From Hyposmocoma kahamanoa (lineage: Eukaryota; Arthropoda; Insecta; Lepidoptera; Cosmopterigidae): DNA of 64,000 nucleotides. Below, piece by piece: positions 21,956 through 33,054 of the stretch. Under the pieces are notes generated by a model, which was given only the letters and a program-made list of their open reading frames with translations, had not been told where the DNA came from and made no database searches. Position 1 is the stretch's first letter. Each line of letters starts with the position of its first letter. A program made the translations under genes and the position numbers. The DNA lies in NCBI RefSeq assembly GCF_003589595.1, contig NW_020653993.1, positions 8,114,100-8,178,099 of the forward strand. Direction: 5' to 3'.

Positions 21956-22374
21956 AGGTAGTTAGTGCTGTATGTACGTTGAATGCTGGTTCCTGACGAA
22001 AAACACAGGCGCAATAGAAAATTGCCATCTAAAAATATTACACTCCCCATAAAGTTTTGTTTTGTTTGGCTTTGAATAAAAGCTGTGATGTTAAGCCGGC
22101 TTTACGTTTAGAAAGTTATTTTTGAACCTTGTATCTGGGATAATTTATAATAAACTAGATTCCAGGTACCATGCGTATGAAGCGTATAGACACAAGGCAA
22201 AGCACAATAGAGGAGAAATATCAGGAAGTTTAGAACTGAAAAATAATGTACATTACGAAGGATGATTCAAAAGTAATGGTAATCGGGTGTTTGTAATACT
22301 CATAAAGATCTAAAAAGAACTGATTTTGCTCAATAATACCTTCACTAGATGGAATTAATGGTAGAGTATTTGGA

Positions 22375-22625
22375 AAAGGTAGCCAATATTATGGGCTCTT
22401 ACTACGTGGGCCAAATAAAAAAGATTGCTGGTGGATATTAAAGAAAAAGGCGGGGCCAACTTCGAGCAGGAGTGTGGTTTACCAACATAACGCACCCGCA
22501 CACAAAGCTGAATTTGCAATGGTCGCCATTCAAGAAGCAGGGTTCGAACTGCTCGAATATCCACCCTATTCTCTAGATATAGCCCCTAGTTATTTTTACC
22601 TCTTTCTCGGTCTCTTTAATAATTA
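22375..22625 (+). pseudogene. Mariner-family transposase fossil (catalytic C-terminal part)
   Basis: In shifting frames the plus strand reads a KEKRRGQLRAGVW-like block, then HKAEFAMVAIQEAGFELLEY (about 22500-22560), then PPYSLDIAPSYFYLF. The order matches the mariner block between the second and third catalytic Asp residues (HDNAPAH.., HPPYSPDLAPSD). Frameshifts separate the parts and the N-terminal two thirds is missing, so it is dead. Confidence 0.75.
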
Positions 22626-22965
22626 AAATTACTGCATGCAACTCTAATGCTAATCTAACCAATATAACTGCATTGTGCACAATCCATGCAGCACTTGCTC
22701 GTAGCCAAAAACATTTATAATATGATGGTAGCACTTCACATGGCTAATTGTGGATATTTGGTATTGGGTATATGTTGTACTTGGAAAAATATTTGACGTA
22801 CAGACACTGTCAAATATGACCATCGGCTCAAGGAGTCAAATAAGGAGTCAAAATAGTAAATATGACCATAGCGTAGGTGGTTTACTAGCGTATTATTTTG
22901 CCTATTTTACATCTATGATGTTCATCCAGGTAAAACGAAAGAAACAACCACAGTATAAGAAGTAA

Positions 22966-23380
22966 ACAGTAGCAGTGGAGCTCCTTCTGAAAGAGTTCGT
23001 CCAGGAAAGAAAGCTACCCTAACTATTTCTAACGCTAAGCAGGAGTGTGAGCTTTACTGTGTTCCGGTTTTGGTGCTGGTGAATTCGGACTTGTTACTTT
23101 TATATCTGAGAATAAGAAGAGTGTTAGGTATGATTGTGGAGGCATATAAGGGGAGAGGAAAGGCAAAGAAAAGATGGATGGATTGTGTGAAAGATGGCAT
23201 GGATAAGAAAGGTGTGAATATGGAAATGACGACTGATAGGGGAGAGTGGAAGAAAAATACATGTTGTGCCAACCCCACCTAGCGTGGGAAAGGATAAGAA
23301 GAAGAAGAATGACAGACACAGTGGCATTGTCCCTTTTGGTCTTTGGGATTCAAAGATACAAAGAAAAATCTTACATGTCA
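22966..23380 (+). repeat. Rep-A copy interrupted by a LINE tail
   Basis: The Rep-A 5' block (GGAGCTCCTTCTGAAAGAGT, GTTCCGGTTTTGGTGCTGGT, GGACTTGTTACTTTTATATC) resumes after 23300 with GACACAGTGGCATTG and GTCTTTGGGATTCAAAG. The sequence in between is LINE-derived. Confidence 0.75.
23108..23305 (+). pseudogene. LINE C-terminal fragment inserted in Rep-A
   Basis: The plus strand reads RRVLGMIVEAYKGRGKAKKR, WMDCVKDGMDKKGVN, EMTTDRGEWKKNTCCANPT and ends in an AAGAAGAAGAAGAA tail. This is a typical C-terminus of insect non-LTR retrotransposons. It is a 5'-truncated copy. ATAAGAAG lies at both junctions and may be the target duplication. Confidence 0.75.
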
Positions 23381-23384
23381 AGAA

Positions 23385-23990
23385 ATCGCAACACATAGGA
23401 GCTCAATGAGCACTGTGAGGATTGATAATATTCCAGGTTGACTGTGATTGAACTGTAATTTTATTTGGAGTCAAACTCATACCTGTTTCCACATGGAAGA
23501 GAATTCTTATTATTTAAGTATCGTCATAACATTCTCAGTTCTACATACGTTTTTATAAGCGATAGCTTTATTTCTTTTTCTAGTCATATCACAAATAAAT
23601 TGGTGGCAATGTTGACCTTTGACATAGTAAATGGATGACGATAAAGGCGCAGACTCTCGCCATCTTCAATTTTATCTAAAACCTTCGTCGCAATACATGC
23701 AGTATTATCAGTAGATACGATTTAAATTAGGAAAACGGTCCCTTTTTTTGAATTGCAAATTTAAACGCTAGGGTAAGGATAAAATTTGAATGAGGTTAGG
23801 GACAATTTTTAACAATGTTGACAGTTCGCATATCATTAAGAACACTTAACGTCTTTTTCGCTCTTATTGTATGGACAGAAAGCTTTTTCTAACCAGCTTA
23901 ATAGAATTCCACGTCAATAAGTTTGTTGTGGCCTATAGCATAATTGCAAAAGCATTCACACATACATAATTATAGAAATCTATTGCAAAT
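23385..23990. other. No recognisable gene
   Basis: AT-rich, with no structured repeat. Confidence 0.5.
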
Positions 23991-23994
23991 TTAT

Positions 23995-24230
23995 CATAGA
24001 TGGCGCTACGACTAAAAAGTCGTTGAAAGACCAAGTACAAAAACACGACGCAAGCACATAGAAAAATTCGTGAGGTCCGTTGGTTCGTTCCGTGGCTTAG
24101 TTGGTATAGCGTCTGCCACGGTATGCAAGAAGACGTCGGTTCGAATCCGACTGGATCGAAGGAATTTTTTCTGAGTGTTTTTTCTGAGTGTTCGATCTTT
24201 GTATTAATAATTATAACAAACTGATGTTAT
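23995..24230 (+). mobile_element. tRNA-derived SINE, family B, full length
   Basis: The head is ATAGATGGCGCTACGACT, followed by AAAAAGTCGTTGAAAGACCA, then the tRNA-like CGTGGCTTAGTTGGTATAGC (A box) and GTCGGTTCGAATCCGACTGG (B box). The tail is TGAGTGTTCGATCTTTGTAT and AATAATTATAACAAACTG. It is the best copy for defining the family. Confidence 0.88.
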
Positions 24231-24234
24231 TTTT

Positions 24235-25270
24235 TCTTTCTTTTTTTGTAATCTTCTCAGGGGACAAAGCGTTACGAATAAGCAATAAAGTTTAATCAAT
24301 ATTCAATTCAGAATTTTAATAGTTTATTCCATCAATGCCTACGTTTCTTTTGTGCTGGTGATTAGTGAATGGCGGTCACAATCAGTTGTGAATATCTGGG
24401 TAGAAGGAGGGTTCCTTGCTTTTGTGATATTATTTTTAATATTAGTGCATTTTATCGTGATTATAATTTTTTTTTCATTGTTTTTGTTCTATGTTGGTAC
24501 TGAAGTTGCTGTTTTTTGTTGTTTATAAAAACTAACACGAACGTACCAAAATTAAATGTAAACCATTTCTTTTTTAAATGTAAAACATTGTTGTTATTTT
24601 TAGGCAACAAACTTGACGGACGTAATACGTAGCTAGCTACCCATAGTACAGCGGATCCTGGTTTGGGAGCTAGGCACATCTCTGTACCTATTTTTCAGTG
24701 TATTGAATTATAGATATTAAATTCAATAATCCGCAAAAAACGGTATCGCTTGTGGCACAGTGACAATGGTGTCATGAAAATGATTGCCTAGCAATTTTAT
24801 TTGTCCTATCCAGACGCATTGAATAAAGACTCATTGGAATTGTATAATATTTCTATTTGTTTAGTAATTAAATTTATTTCATCTCATTTCGTACAGTGTA
24901 AAATTTAATTCTATATTAATTTGAAGTTGTTTATTTTAGTACTGAAATCATTTAATTTGTAAAACGTCATTCTATAATAATTGAACTGTATAAAGTTTAA
25001 TTGTGTAAATTTTTAAGTGACATTGTAATTAAGACTATGGGTCCAAGTGACTTGATAAAAAAAAGAATTATTATTAGTATTATTATCTATTTTAGACTCT
25101 TGTAACACAATCACTTTAGTAACATTTGTAACAATAGTTCCGAAGTTTACCGCTAGATGGCATTAGCATACAAAAACGCAATTTCTAAATCGCGATGTTA
25201 AGATTTTTCTCAATGTAATGACCTGTCCTACTTTTTAGTATTTTGTATGAGATTTATCTGACCTGTTCTT
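24235..25270. other. No recognisable gene
   Basis: AT-rich. A short block at 24255-24310 (TCTCAGGGGACAAAGCGTTA) recurs near 47757-47810 with similar spacing, so it belongs to an unnamed dispersed repeat. Confidence 0.5.
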
Positions 25271-25274
25271 CTAC

Positions 25275-25690
25275 TTGTCTATATTTTTTAATGATCTACT
25301 CGACGATTGCATTTTTACAGTTATCATTGCTAAGGGAGCATCTCGAATTCGCGCCCATCTTTCGGGACAGGTTACGAGAACACCTCTGGGTGAGTGTCTT
25401 TTTGTAAGACCGGGACTTGTCGCGGACTCTGCGCCACGCTTGCATCCAACGGCACGAATCCCTTTTATTGGACACATTTGTATTGTAAGCATCTGTACAA
25501 TAAATTGAGTCTTCTTCACCAAATTCCGTCGTTTGATTCCTGGATGTAGTGAGGGGGAACCAGCTAGCCGAACAAACCTATACCACCCTCTCTACATCCC
25601 GTCCTACTACACTCTTTATTGTTATTATATGACGATTTCGAGTGTAATTTGCTTACCTATGAAATAAAGATGATTTGACTTTGACCTTGT
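25275..25690 (+). mobile_element. Retroposon or LTR fragment ending in a (TTTGAC)-type tail
   Basis: The last 50 bases (GATTTCGAGTGTAATTTGCT, ACCTATGAAATAAAGATGAT, TTGACTTTGACC) match the tails at 20225, 47800 and 55625. Upstream lies GC-richer sequence with a CAATAAA signal at 25498. That part could be an LTR or a 3' untranslated region. No retroviral-type protein is visible. Confidence 0.45.
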
Positions 25691-25734
25691 TGTGACCTTG
25701 GTTTAAATTTAATTTTATATTGACTTAAATTAAT

Positions 25735-25830
25735 TTAAACGTCGTTGGTCGAACGGTTTACATTGGGAGCGCTGGATTAGAAAGTTCCAGTATTCGATTC
25801 CCTGTAATACCGATTTGGGAAATAAAATTT
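25735..25830 (+). mobile_element. tRNA-like fragment (SINE head)
   Basis: TCGTTGGTCGAACGGTTTAC resembles an A box and TTCCAGTATTCGATTCCC a B box. It is probably a SINE head of a further family. Confidence 0.5.
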
Positions 25831-25849
25831 TCATAGGAAATGAAACTGT

Positions 25850-25975
25850 TTTTCCGGATTTAAATCGCGTATATTTGTTTTTTCAAACAAACCAACGTTT
25901 CGGGCTCTGTACAGGTCCCATGGTCACGGTTCACTGAGGTGGTACAGTCATCAACCAGTTATGTCTAATATTAAT
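25850..25975 (-). mobile_element. Penelope-like terminal repeat (type 2)
   Basis: The minus strand reads CCATGGGACCTGTACAGAGC, then CCGAAACGTTGGTTTGTTTG, and ends CGGAAAAACAGTTTCATTTC. The same block is at 37475, 49190 and 58268. CCGAAACGT after a short stem is the signature of the hammerhead-like motif in Penelope-like elements. Confidence 0.5.
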
Positions 25976-26239
25976 GCAAAACACCCTATTTTTTCACTAT
26001 TTTCGATAAACTTTTCATATTTGGTTTTGTACCATGCGGTATGGCTGTGAATTACGTTGCCCTAGTATTGGTAGTACAGGAAATTTCCTAGTTTAAGACC
26101 TGGTTTTATGAATAGGCGCGGTGGCCAATAAATAACGATAAAACGAATTACATGAAAGATTGAAATTTTAACGAAAAATTATACGTTTATGTGAAATTTT
26201 AACACTCTCCTATATATGCATAGAATCATCAAGTAATTT

Positions 26240-26530
26240 TTAACCGACTTCAAAAAAGGAGGAGTTTCTCTATTCGATTGTATTTTTTTTTGTACGTTAC
26301 GCGATTACTGGCATTTGTGAACAATTTTGATGATTCTTTTTTATTGAAAAGAGGGTACCTCTGTATTGGTCCCATTTAAATTTGAAGAAAGTATTCTGCC
26401 TCTAAGGGTGGCAAACTAGGGGATGAATCCGGTTTGGCGCACTTTCCGGTAACCGATTTAAATAAAACTTTGCAAATAAATGTACCTAATTCCACGACCT
26501 CAAGCGGTCGGTTTTTTTATAAGAAGTTAC
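26240..26530 (+). repeat. Dispersed repeat R ('AACCGACTTC' type), copy 1
   Basis: It starts AACCGACTTCAAAAAAGGAG, contains GATGATTCTTTTTTATTG and GGGTACCTCTGTATTGGTCC, and ends near AAGCGGTCGGTTTTTTTATA. The start AACCGAC and end GTCGGTT are inverted. It is a widespread arthropod repeat in my experience. The second copy, inverted and SINE-interrupted, is at 29232-29738. Confidence 0.7.
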
Positions 26531-26959
26531 GGTCGTAGAATTTTTAAACCTCTTTCTTGAAAAGTTATTATATTGCACATTTGGCTTTATTATATACCAA
26601 CGTTGCAATATAATGTCATTAATAAGGGTTAGAAACTTTAAATATCTTATGATTATGATAAGCTTACGATTTTACGGAGTCGCTTGCTTGAATAAGAATT
26701 GTGAATAATGTATGAACGTATAAAGCACGTATAGGTTTCGTTACTTTGAAAGCACTTATACTGTACCAGTCTATTCTGAACTTGGTCCCGTGGGTATCCC
26801 AAATAGCAATAAGGGAAGCGGTGTTAGTATCTTGTAGGTAACATTTTCAGTAAAGTATTTTTTAAAGGAGCCACACGGTCTTCTTGATGGAAAGTTGTTA
26901 TCGCGCTGCCTATAAATATTTGCATACAAAAGAATGTTCAGACATAAGTTCGTAAGTCT

Positions 26960-27055
26960 TTTTCATCCGTGATTGGGTCTAGGTGTTTGTGGTACCGTCG
27001 TGGTTTCCGATTTCCATAATACAGGTGCTTTAGTTACTTATTTTGGTATCCATAG
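26960..27055 (+). mobile_element. SINE family E, 3' part
   Basis: GTGGTACCGTCGTGGTTTCC, GATTTCCATAATACAGG and TGCTTTAGTTACTTATTTTGG match the tails of the family E copies at 52030 and, inverted, 56378-56580. Confidence 0.6.
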
Positions 27056-27146
27056 TAAATAGATCATACTTTTGATCTGGATCTTTTCAATACGAGTGTG
27101 ATTTCGGCAACAAAAAGACAGAGTGAGCACTTCTTTCTCTCTAAGC

Positions 27147-27335
27147 TGCCTCAGTGGCCGAACGGTTACCATGTTGGACTGCCACGCAGAAATCCTGGGT
27201 TCGTTTCCCAGGCCGGGAGAAATATGTTTATGCCCTACATTTATTTCTCTCGTGAGTTTGAATGTAATTTGTGATTGTCTATATGTGTGTCCATGGCACC
27301 CGCGTATGAGCGTGTTGCGTTATTATTATATCATA
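27147..27335 (+). mobile_element. tRNA-derived SINE, family A
   Basis: GCTGCCTCAGTGGCCGAACG (A box) and GGTTCGTTTCCCAGGCCGGG (B box region) are followed by the family A body and a (TTA)n tail. The middle has lost the GGGTTTCCCTAG block seen in other copies. Confidence 0.82.
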
Positions 27336-27339
27336 TTAT

Positions 27340-27940
27340 TATTATTACTAACGATACTCACTATGGCTATGGTTTTTCTTGTTTGTGTTTTATAATATAA
27401 TAAGTTAGGTAAATTGTATACCCAAATTCCTGATTATATTTTTATTTGTGAGGATCTTTAATTGGCTCTCAGTTGTTATTATTATTAATTAATTTAGTTC
27501 TTTTTTGAAGCGGGACAAACAGTTATAAGTTTATACATATGAGAAAACAATGAGAAAAGTTTATACATATTATGTAAAATTAACAATATCTAAACCTGTA
27601 GTTCTCTAAATATACTTTAAACAAAACAAACAGATAACACGGCACACTGATACAATTATACACATATAGGTACAACAACGACACTAAAAATAATATAATG
27701 CAGCACCATTCGTATCCCAAACCTGTGTCCCAAACAATGCAACAATGCACACAGCCACACAGGCAACTCACTGCGTTCGAGAGTAGTCGTGTTGGCGTAA
27801 TATTATTCTGTAGTCGTTTTATGCAAGAAAAATGTATGTATCGAGTGTAAATGAACCAGATAAGTGTTAATAAAGGAGGAGAAGGAAAAGAAAAAAAGGA
27901 AGTTTTAAACTGTTGATCTTTCTCTAAATAAATAAATACC
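27340..27940. other. No recognisable gene
   Basis: It contains the longest ORF in the window (155 codons, minus strand, 27580-28047). That ORF overlaps the antisense of a LINE at its start and has no motif I recognise, so I do not call it a gene. Confidence 0.5.
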
Positions 27941-27944
27941 AACG

Positions 27945-28412
27945 TATGTGATGTAATCGAAATTGTAAAGAGGATATCCGTAAGGGAATCAGAGTAACCG
28001 ATATAGCCCAATGAATTGCAAAACTTATGGCAGTGGGCAGGGCACATTGCTCGCAGAACTGTGCTTCTACCACGAGTTTACTGTGATATTTATCGCTAGC
28101 GACCACGGAAACAACATCACAATTTTGTATGACACCCAGCAGGCACAAAAATAAATAACATTTTGTAAACAAACATTTCACGCGGTCGCTAGCAACAACT
28201 GTCACTAATCTCATGGTAGAGGCATAGATACCCGATGTGGCCAAGGAGTTCTCGAGTGGTGATCGCGTGCCGGAAGACGCATCGTGGGCAGACTACCCAC
28301 AAGGTGGACCAACGACCTGATGCAGCACTAGACCGGTCGTTGCGGCGTTCTTTTTGGGGAGGCCTTTGTTCTTGTGAGGCTCAAATGATGACGATGATGT
28401 TCATGATGATGC
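27945..28412 (+). pseudogene. RTE-like LINE 3' end split by a TIR insertion
   Basis: The plus strand reads an EDIRKGIRVTDIAQ-type block at 27975-28020, as in the LINE at 18150-18941. After the insertion at 28060-28226 it resumes with SRVVIACRKTHRGQTTHKVD in a shifted frame, equivalent to the GRPPTRWTDDL region, and ends in a (GATGATGATG) tail near 28390-28412. It is 5'-truncated and frameshifted. Confidence 0.75.
28060..28226. mobile_element. 167-bp TIR element nested in a LINE
   Basis: The ends TGTGCTTCTACCACGAG and CTCATGGTAGAGGCATA are inverted repeats. Similarity continues inward for about 44 bases to GCTAGCGACC and GGTCGCTAGC. It has no ORF. Comparison with the LINE at 18150-18941 shows that it interrupts the sequence after the ..HIARR block. 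A target duplication is not obvious. Confidence 0.75.
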
Positions 28413-28414
28413 TC

Positions 28415-28520
28415 CAAAGAGCAAGAGTGGCTGTGTCCCTCAACTCTTTGCGATTTAAGGCTCTGAGTAGCACTGCAACGGGTTATGGTCAGGCGTGTCG
28501 CTTTCCACCAGAAGCACTGT
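28415..28520 (+). repeat. Rep-A fragment (3' half)
   Basis: CAACTCTTTGCGATTTAAGG, GCTCTGAGTAGCACTGCAAC and CAGGCGTGTCGCTTTCCACC are Rep-A 3' blocks. The fragment directly follows the LINE tail. Confidence 0.78.
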
Positions 28521-28524
28521 GATT

Positions 28525-29230
28525 GCGCTGGCTCTCCCTATCCTTAACTCTTCACCTGATGGATTTATTTCGGAAAAATGTGTAATGAAAAAGGTGGAAA
28601 TAAATTTACCTGTGTTTTTACGTCGTACATGAAATTTTAACCAGCAGAAAATAATGGGAAAAAAAGCATTTTATTTTTTATAATTTATTTATTTGCACAG
28701 CAATTTTAAAACGACAAGTGACAGACAGCTTGTCCGTCACACTTAAACTTTATAATATTGTCTTTGTTAAATTTTATAATTCTATTACTTCTGCGTGTTA
28801 CCCTGTACGATTATAAAAAGAGGAAAAGAAGATTGTAAAAAAAAAGGAAAAGGAAAGCAAGAAATACTAAAATTATATAAAAAAGAACAATAATTATAAA
28901 ACTGACTACGTATAAAACTTAATATAATATACAATACTAACCTCAAAATGACCTATATAGCTGAATAATTTTAAATAGTAATCGACGTGAAAATTTTACA
29001 ATAAGGAAATGAAGGTGATTTGTGACTTATGGGCACGCCTTCTCGTTTCAAGAATTTTGATGGGTGTGTCGATGGATCGAACAAACTTAAGAATAATGAA
29101 GGGAAGAGAATTCGAGAACGATTCAAAACTTTAAAATAAATCACCAGTAACCAGAAAAGGGGATGGTAAATAAATAGGTGGGATAGCGATGGTGTAGAAT
29201 AGTATGGTCACATAGATACAGTACACTTCT
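28525..29230. other. No recognisable gene
   Basis: AT-rich, with purine-rich runs near 28810-28870. Confidence 0.5.
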
Positions 29231-29231
29231 T

Positions 29232-29738
29232 ACAAATATTTTTTTTATAAAAAAGACCTCAAAAGTTTGTGGAATTATAATAATAATAATAATAACGCAC
29301 ACACTCAACATAGCCTCGCAATAGGGAAACCCTGTGTCGCGGGTGCCATAGACAACCACAAATTAAGCCCAAACTCACGGAAGAAATAAATATAGGCATA
29401 CAAATATTTTATCCGGCCCGAGAATCGAACCTGGAACCTCTGTCAGTCCGGCATGGTAACCGTTCGGCCACAGAGGCAGTCAAATTACATCTATTTGCCA
29501 AGTATTATTGAAAATCGGTGACCGGAAAGTGCGCGACACCGGATCCATCCCCTAGTTTACCACGCTCAGAAGTGAAACATTTTCTTCAAATTTAAATGGG
29601 ACTAATACTGAGGTACCCTCTTTCCAACAAAAAAGAATCATCAAAATCGGTTAACAAATGCCGGAGATATCGCATAACATGTACAAACAAAAAATACAGA
29701 CGAATTGAGAAACTTCTTCTTTTTTAAGTCGGTCAAAA
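29232..29738 (-). repeat. Repeat R, copy 2, interrupted by a SINE
   Basis: The minus strand matches 26240-26530: GACCGACTTAAAAAAGAAG, GGGTACCTCAGTATTAGTCC, GTGCGCGACACC-type block, then AATTCCACAAACTTTTGAGG beyond the SINE at 29280-29482. The join across the SINE matches the uninterrupted copy 1. Confidence 0.75.
29280..29482 (-). mobile_element. tRNA-derived SINE, family A, inserted in repeat R
   Basis: On the minus strand the A-box region (GCCTCTGTGGCCGAACGGTT), B box (GGTTCGATTCTCGGGCCGG), body and (TTA)n tail are all present. AATTA on both sides may be the target duplication. Confidence 0.85.
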
Positions 29739-30214
29739 AATAAAATCGTCACACAAGCTGTAATAATAGTTCTTTTTTAACAAGTAAATAGGACCCGGCG
29801 GTATCTTTAAATATGGAGATAAGATAATAAACAAGACCCCAAGCCAATAACAAGAAGCACGTAAAAGCTACGTTATTCCATCGAACGTATATCTATTGTA
29901 CTCTACTCAGAAAGGATTCGAGGGTATCCCAAATACCAATAAATTTAACGGTATCATTGATGGTCTTGAAAGTAACGTTATCAGTTATCTACATGTTCCG
30001 AAAAATATGTTTTTAAAAGAGCTGAAGTGCATTCAAATCATCACAAAGTAGGTTGAACCTAATGATCAAAACGACATCAATAAGTTTTTAAAAATAAAAC
30101 TAGAAACAGGAAATTAAACTATTAAATCTCCTATATTTGTTTTTCCAAACAATCTCCTACAGTAGCAGTAGAGCTTCTTGATAAAACAAGGTGCTACTTT
30201 GTTTCATGTAGTTC

Positions 30215-30432
30215 CATCGAGTATATAACCAGAAATAGAGACGAAATGTCATTTATTTTGTTTGAAAACTATTCTGTCATATCATTACGGTGACAACTGC
30301 GCTCCGATTGGCCAGCCCGAATTCGAAACAATTGACGGGTATCGTCAATTGTTTCCCTTCAAATCGACCAGTTTAACTTGAGCTTTCCTATAATGGACGA
30401 AAACTGAAAAATTACATATTTCATATATAATT
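30215..30432 (+). repeat. Inverted-repeat arm, left
   Basis: It starts CATCGAGTATATAACCAGAA and includes TCATTACGGTGACAACTGCG, CTCCGATTGGCCAGCCCG and CTATAATGGACGAAAACTG. The reverse complement recurs at 32492-32709 with only scattered differences. Confidence 0.85.
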
Positions 30433-30439
30433 ACCAGGG

Positions 30440-32485
30440 AACGGAATAGGTAGAGCTTTTTTACCTAAACTTCGAGGAACATAGACAGAAAATGGAGACT
30501 GCCTCACGACAATATTTTTTTAGGTCCTGGACCTGTTCGGAATTCGGGAAATCAATTAGGTACATTAAAATTTGACGTAATTGGGGACAGGCAGGTACAC
30601 TATATTTATCTTAACTTTGCGACACAGTGGGTCGGATCAGCGATATTGCGGACATTGGATTTTTCACGATACCTCTCTAAAAAAAATGCCAATCGAGAGA
30701 TGATATTGTCCTAATTAAATATCGTCATATCACATTTTGCCATAAATCTAATAGTTTATTAGGAAAAATATATGTATTTTTTGTATTGAACCATACTTCG
30801 TGTGCCCCATCGTTACAATCTTAGTCGATCCAGTCTTGTAATCATTACAGACGTATTATTAGACCTATCTTCTATAGATTTGCGTCGCTGCTTAAAATCG
30901 CACGCGTGTGTCAAGGTAAACGATTAGCAACTGTACATAACTATTGCATCGTGTTTGCATCGCTGCTAAAAGTGCTGTGAGTTTAGGAATGTCATCGAGG
31001 GCCGCACTCTGAAGCTTTTTGCCCAGAGCTAAAGGCAACGTTTCTTATTGCTTATTTTTAACGAAAATAACTGCAAGATTTTAGAAGAGACTCCCATGTA
31101 ATATAATAATATTCAAATTTCGTTTAAGTAGTAAAGAAAATTCTCGAACAATTTTAAATGAAGTAAATGTTTTGTTCCAAAGCTGTAGGCTCCAGACCGC
31201 AGACCGCAACGAGCGAACGCTGATGGTTTCTGTGAGCGACGGCAGAGAAATTTACGTGGAATTTTATAGAAATTACTCCTGTCTCCTGCGGTCTGCATCC
31301 TGCCACCTGCCGACTGCGGTCTCTTGTTGTAAAGATGTTGGGTATAGCATTAAAGCCGACAAAACTGATGTCAAAGAAAATTTTTGTTAACACATCCGAA
31401 ATTTGTGCGTCAACAATAAAAACAGAACCGTGTATCATTACAAAAGCTCCATTACCTAATGAGTGAGCGCCTTTATGTAATGACTTAAAGAATAATTAAT
31501 GTATTCTCTACTGGTAACGCGAATGTAAATAATAATAGCGGGTGTGATATGTATCCTGTCTTTTGTTCGAAAGACAGAGCTTTGTTTTTATGTGCAATGA
31601 AGACTATTTGTACTGTATTCAGTAATAAATATTCACGAGCCCCCTTTACTTCGCGCGGGAAAGCCTGCACTTGATTGTTTGAATTTTATTTAAGCTAACG
31701 TTCTTTCACGCGCGATTGCTCATGTTCGTTTTTGTTACACCGGAAAGAGCGTACGTGTAGAGGCTAATAACGCAGGATAAACCGCGTGAAACTGGCGCAT
31801 GATGGAGTGCGTGATTGCGCGCGCGACTGGTAAGCGCAATCGCGCGGTCTTTCCCTTTTCCTTCCAACGTCCAACGTTCAACGCCCAATCGCGCAGGATT
31901 TGCTGTATCATGCGCGATAGACTGTCTGTGTAAAGTCAGCAATTGTCATCAACTTTCATGCTACTTGGATAACATTGTACCTCAAAACCTAAAACCTAAA
32001 ACCTACCTACCTTTAACGCAGTTTTTTTTAATTCCTTGACTTAGGGTAAGTATCGCTATCGGACACCTTTTTTAGGATTTTTTGGCGGAATAAAGTGAAA
32101 AGATTACTTTCATATGTAAGAGCTGGAGCGTGTAGGCTATATGTGAGTTAACACTTTTGACATAAAAATGTGTTGTAATACTTTTTTCGAAGTCGTTAAT
32201 CCATCCGCGTTAGGCATCGAGTAATAAGGGATATCCATCACTGGCAACTCATCAGTCAAATGGTACTGATGTCACTTTTAAATATGAACTCTCGTTTGCG
32301 CTGAAATCACAAATTAGAAAGCTAAAATAGTACAGTGCCAACAACTGACCTGTGTGTACGTCTCCGTGAATTCAAAAAATATTCTGTATTTATTGTAATA
32401 AAGATAATATCTCTAAATACGGGGTCGGTTCCATTTGGTGGTGTGGCAAAAACAGCAAAACATCTAATTACAAAACCAACGGAAT
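30440..32485. other. Interior between two long inverted repeats; no gene recognised
   Basis: AT-rich, with two odd blocks. 31165-31345 has imperfect inverted ends rich in AGACCGCAG/CTGCGGTCT. 31700-31930 is CpG-rich, with several GCGCGATTGC motifs in both orientations. The short ORFs here (for example 31154-31438) fall in the first block and look like chance. Confidence 0.5.
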
Positions 32486-32491
32486 CACATT

Positions 32492-32709
32492 TCATCGGTA
32501 ATAAAATTTTATATTATGTAATTTTTAAATTTTTGTCCATTATAGCAAAGCTCGAGTTAAAATGGTCGAGTTAAATTTACGACACTCGTCAATTGTATCG
32601 AATTTGGGCTGGCCAATCGGAGTGCTGTTGTCACCGTAATGATGTGGCAGAATAGTTTTCAAACAAATTAAATGACATTTCGTATCTATTTCTGGTTATA
32701 TACTCGATG
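32492..32709 (-). repeat. Inverted-repeat arm, right
   Basis: The minus strand matches the arm at 30215-30432, beginning CATCGAGTATATAACCAGAA. CGATTGGCCAG and TTACGGTGACAAC are shared exactly. The two arms define a 2495-bp span. Confidence 0.85.
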
Positions 32710-33054
32710 TCTTTAGGCCTATTACAATCTTTACCATAGTTAGAAAATAAAAACAAACCAATAAAAATGATCGCATCAAAGAATTTCGATATTGTTTTGA
32801 GTTCCATTTTTAAAAAAGAAGCAAAAAAAATAAATTGTTAGTGCTTTCTGCCGCTGTAGCGTTTATATGGCACTGAACGGTACGCAAGCATTTGAGGAGA
32901 TTCCGTCCTATTTCTGCTACTTTAATGTTAAGCACTGAACTGTGTCCTTTCAAACTATTGAGACGTGCTGTTGGGTCCATAACCCTGTAAATTTACGCTA
33001 TTTGATATTAGAAAACATAAATCTTGAGTCAAATAATTATTAAGTACCGTTCTT

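Noticed and set aside
27580..28047. The longest ORF in the window (155 codons, minus strand)
   Set aside because: It overlaps the antisense of a LINE fossil at its 5' end, the rest is Cys/Tyr/Leu-rich low-complexity translation, and no motif is recognisable.
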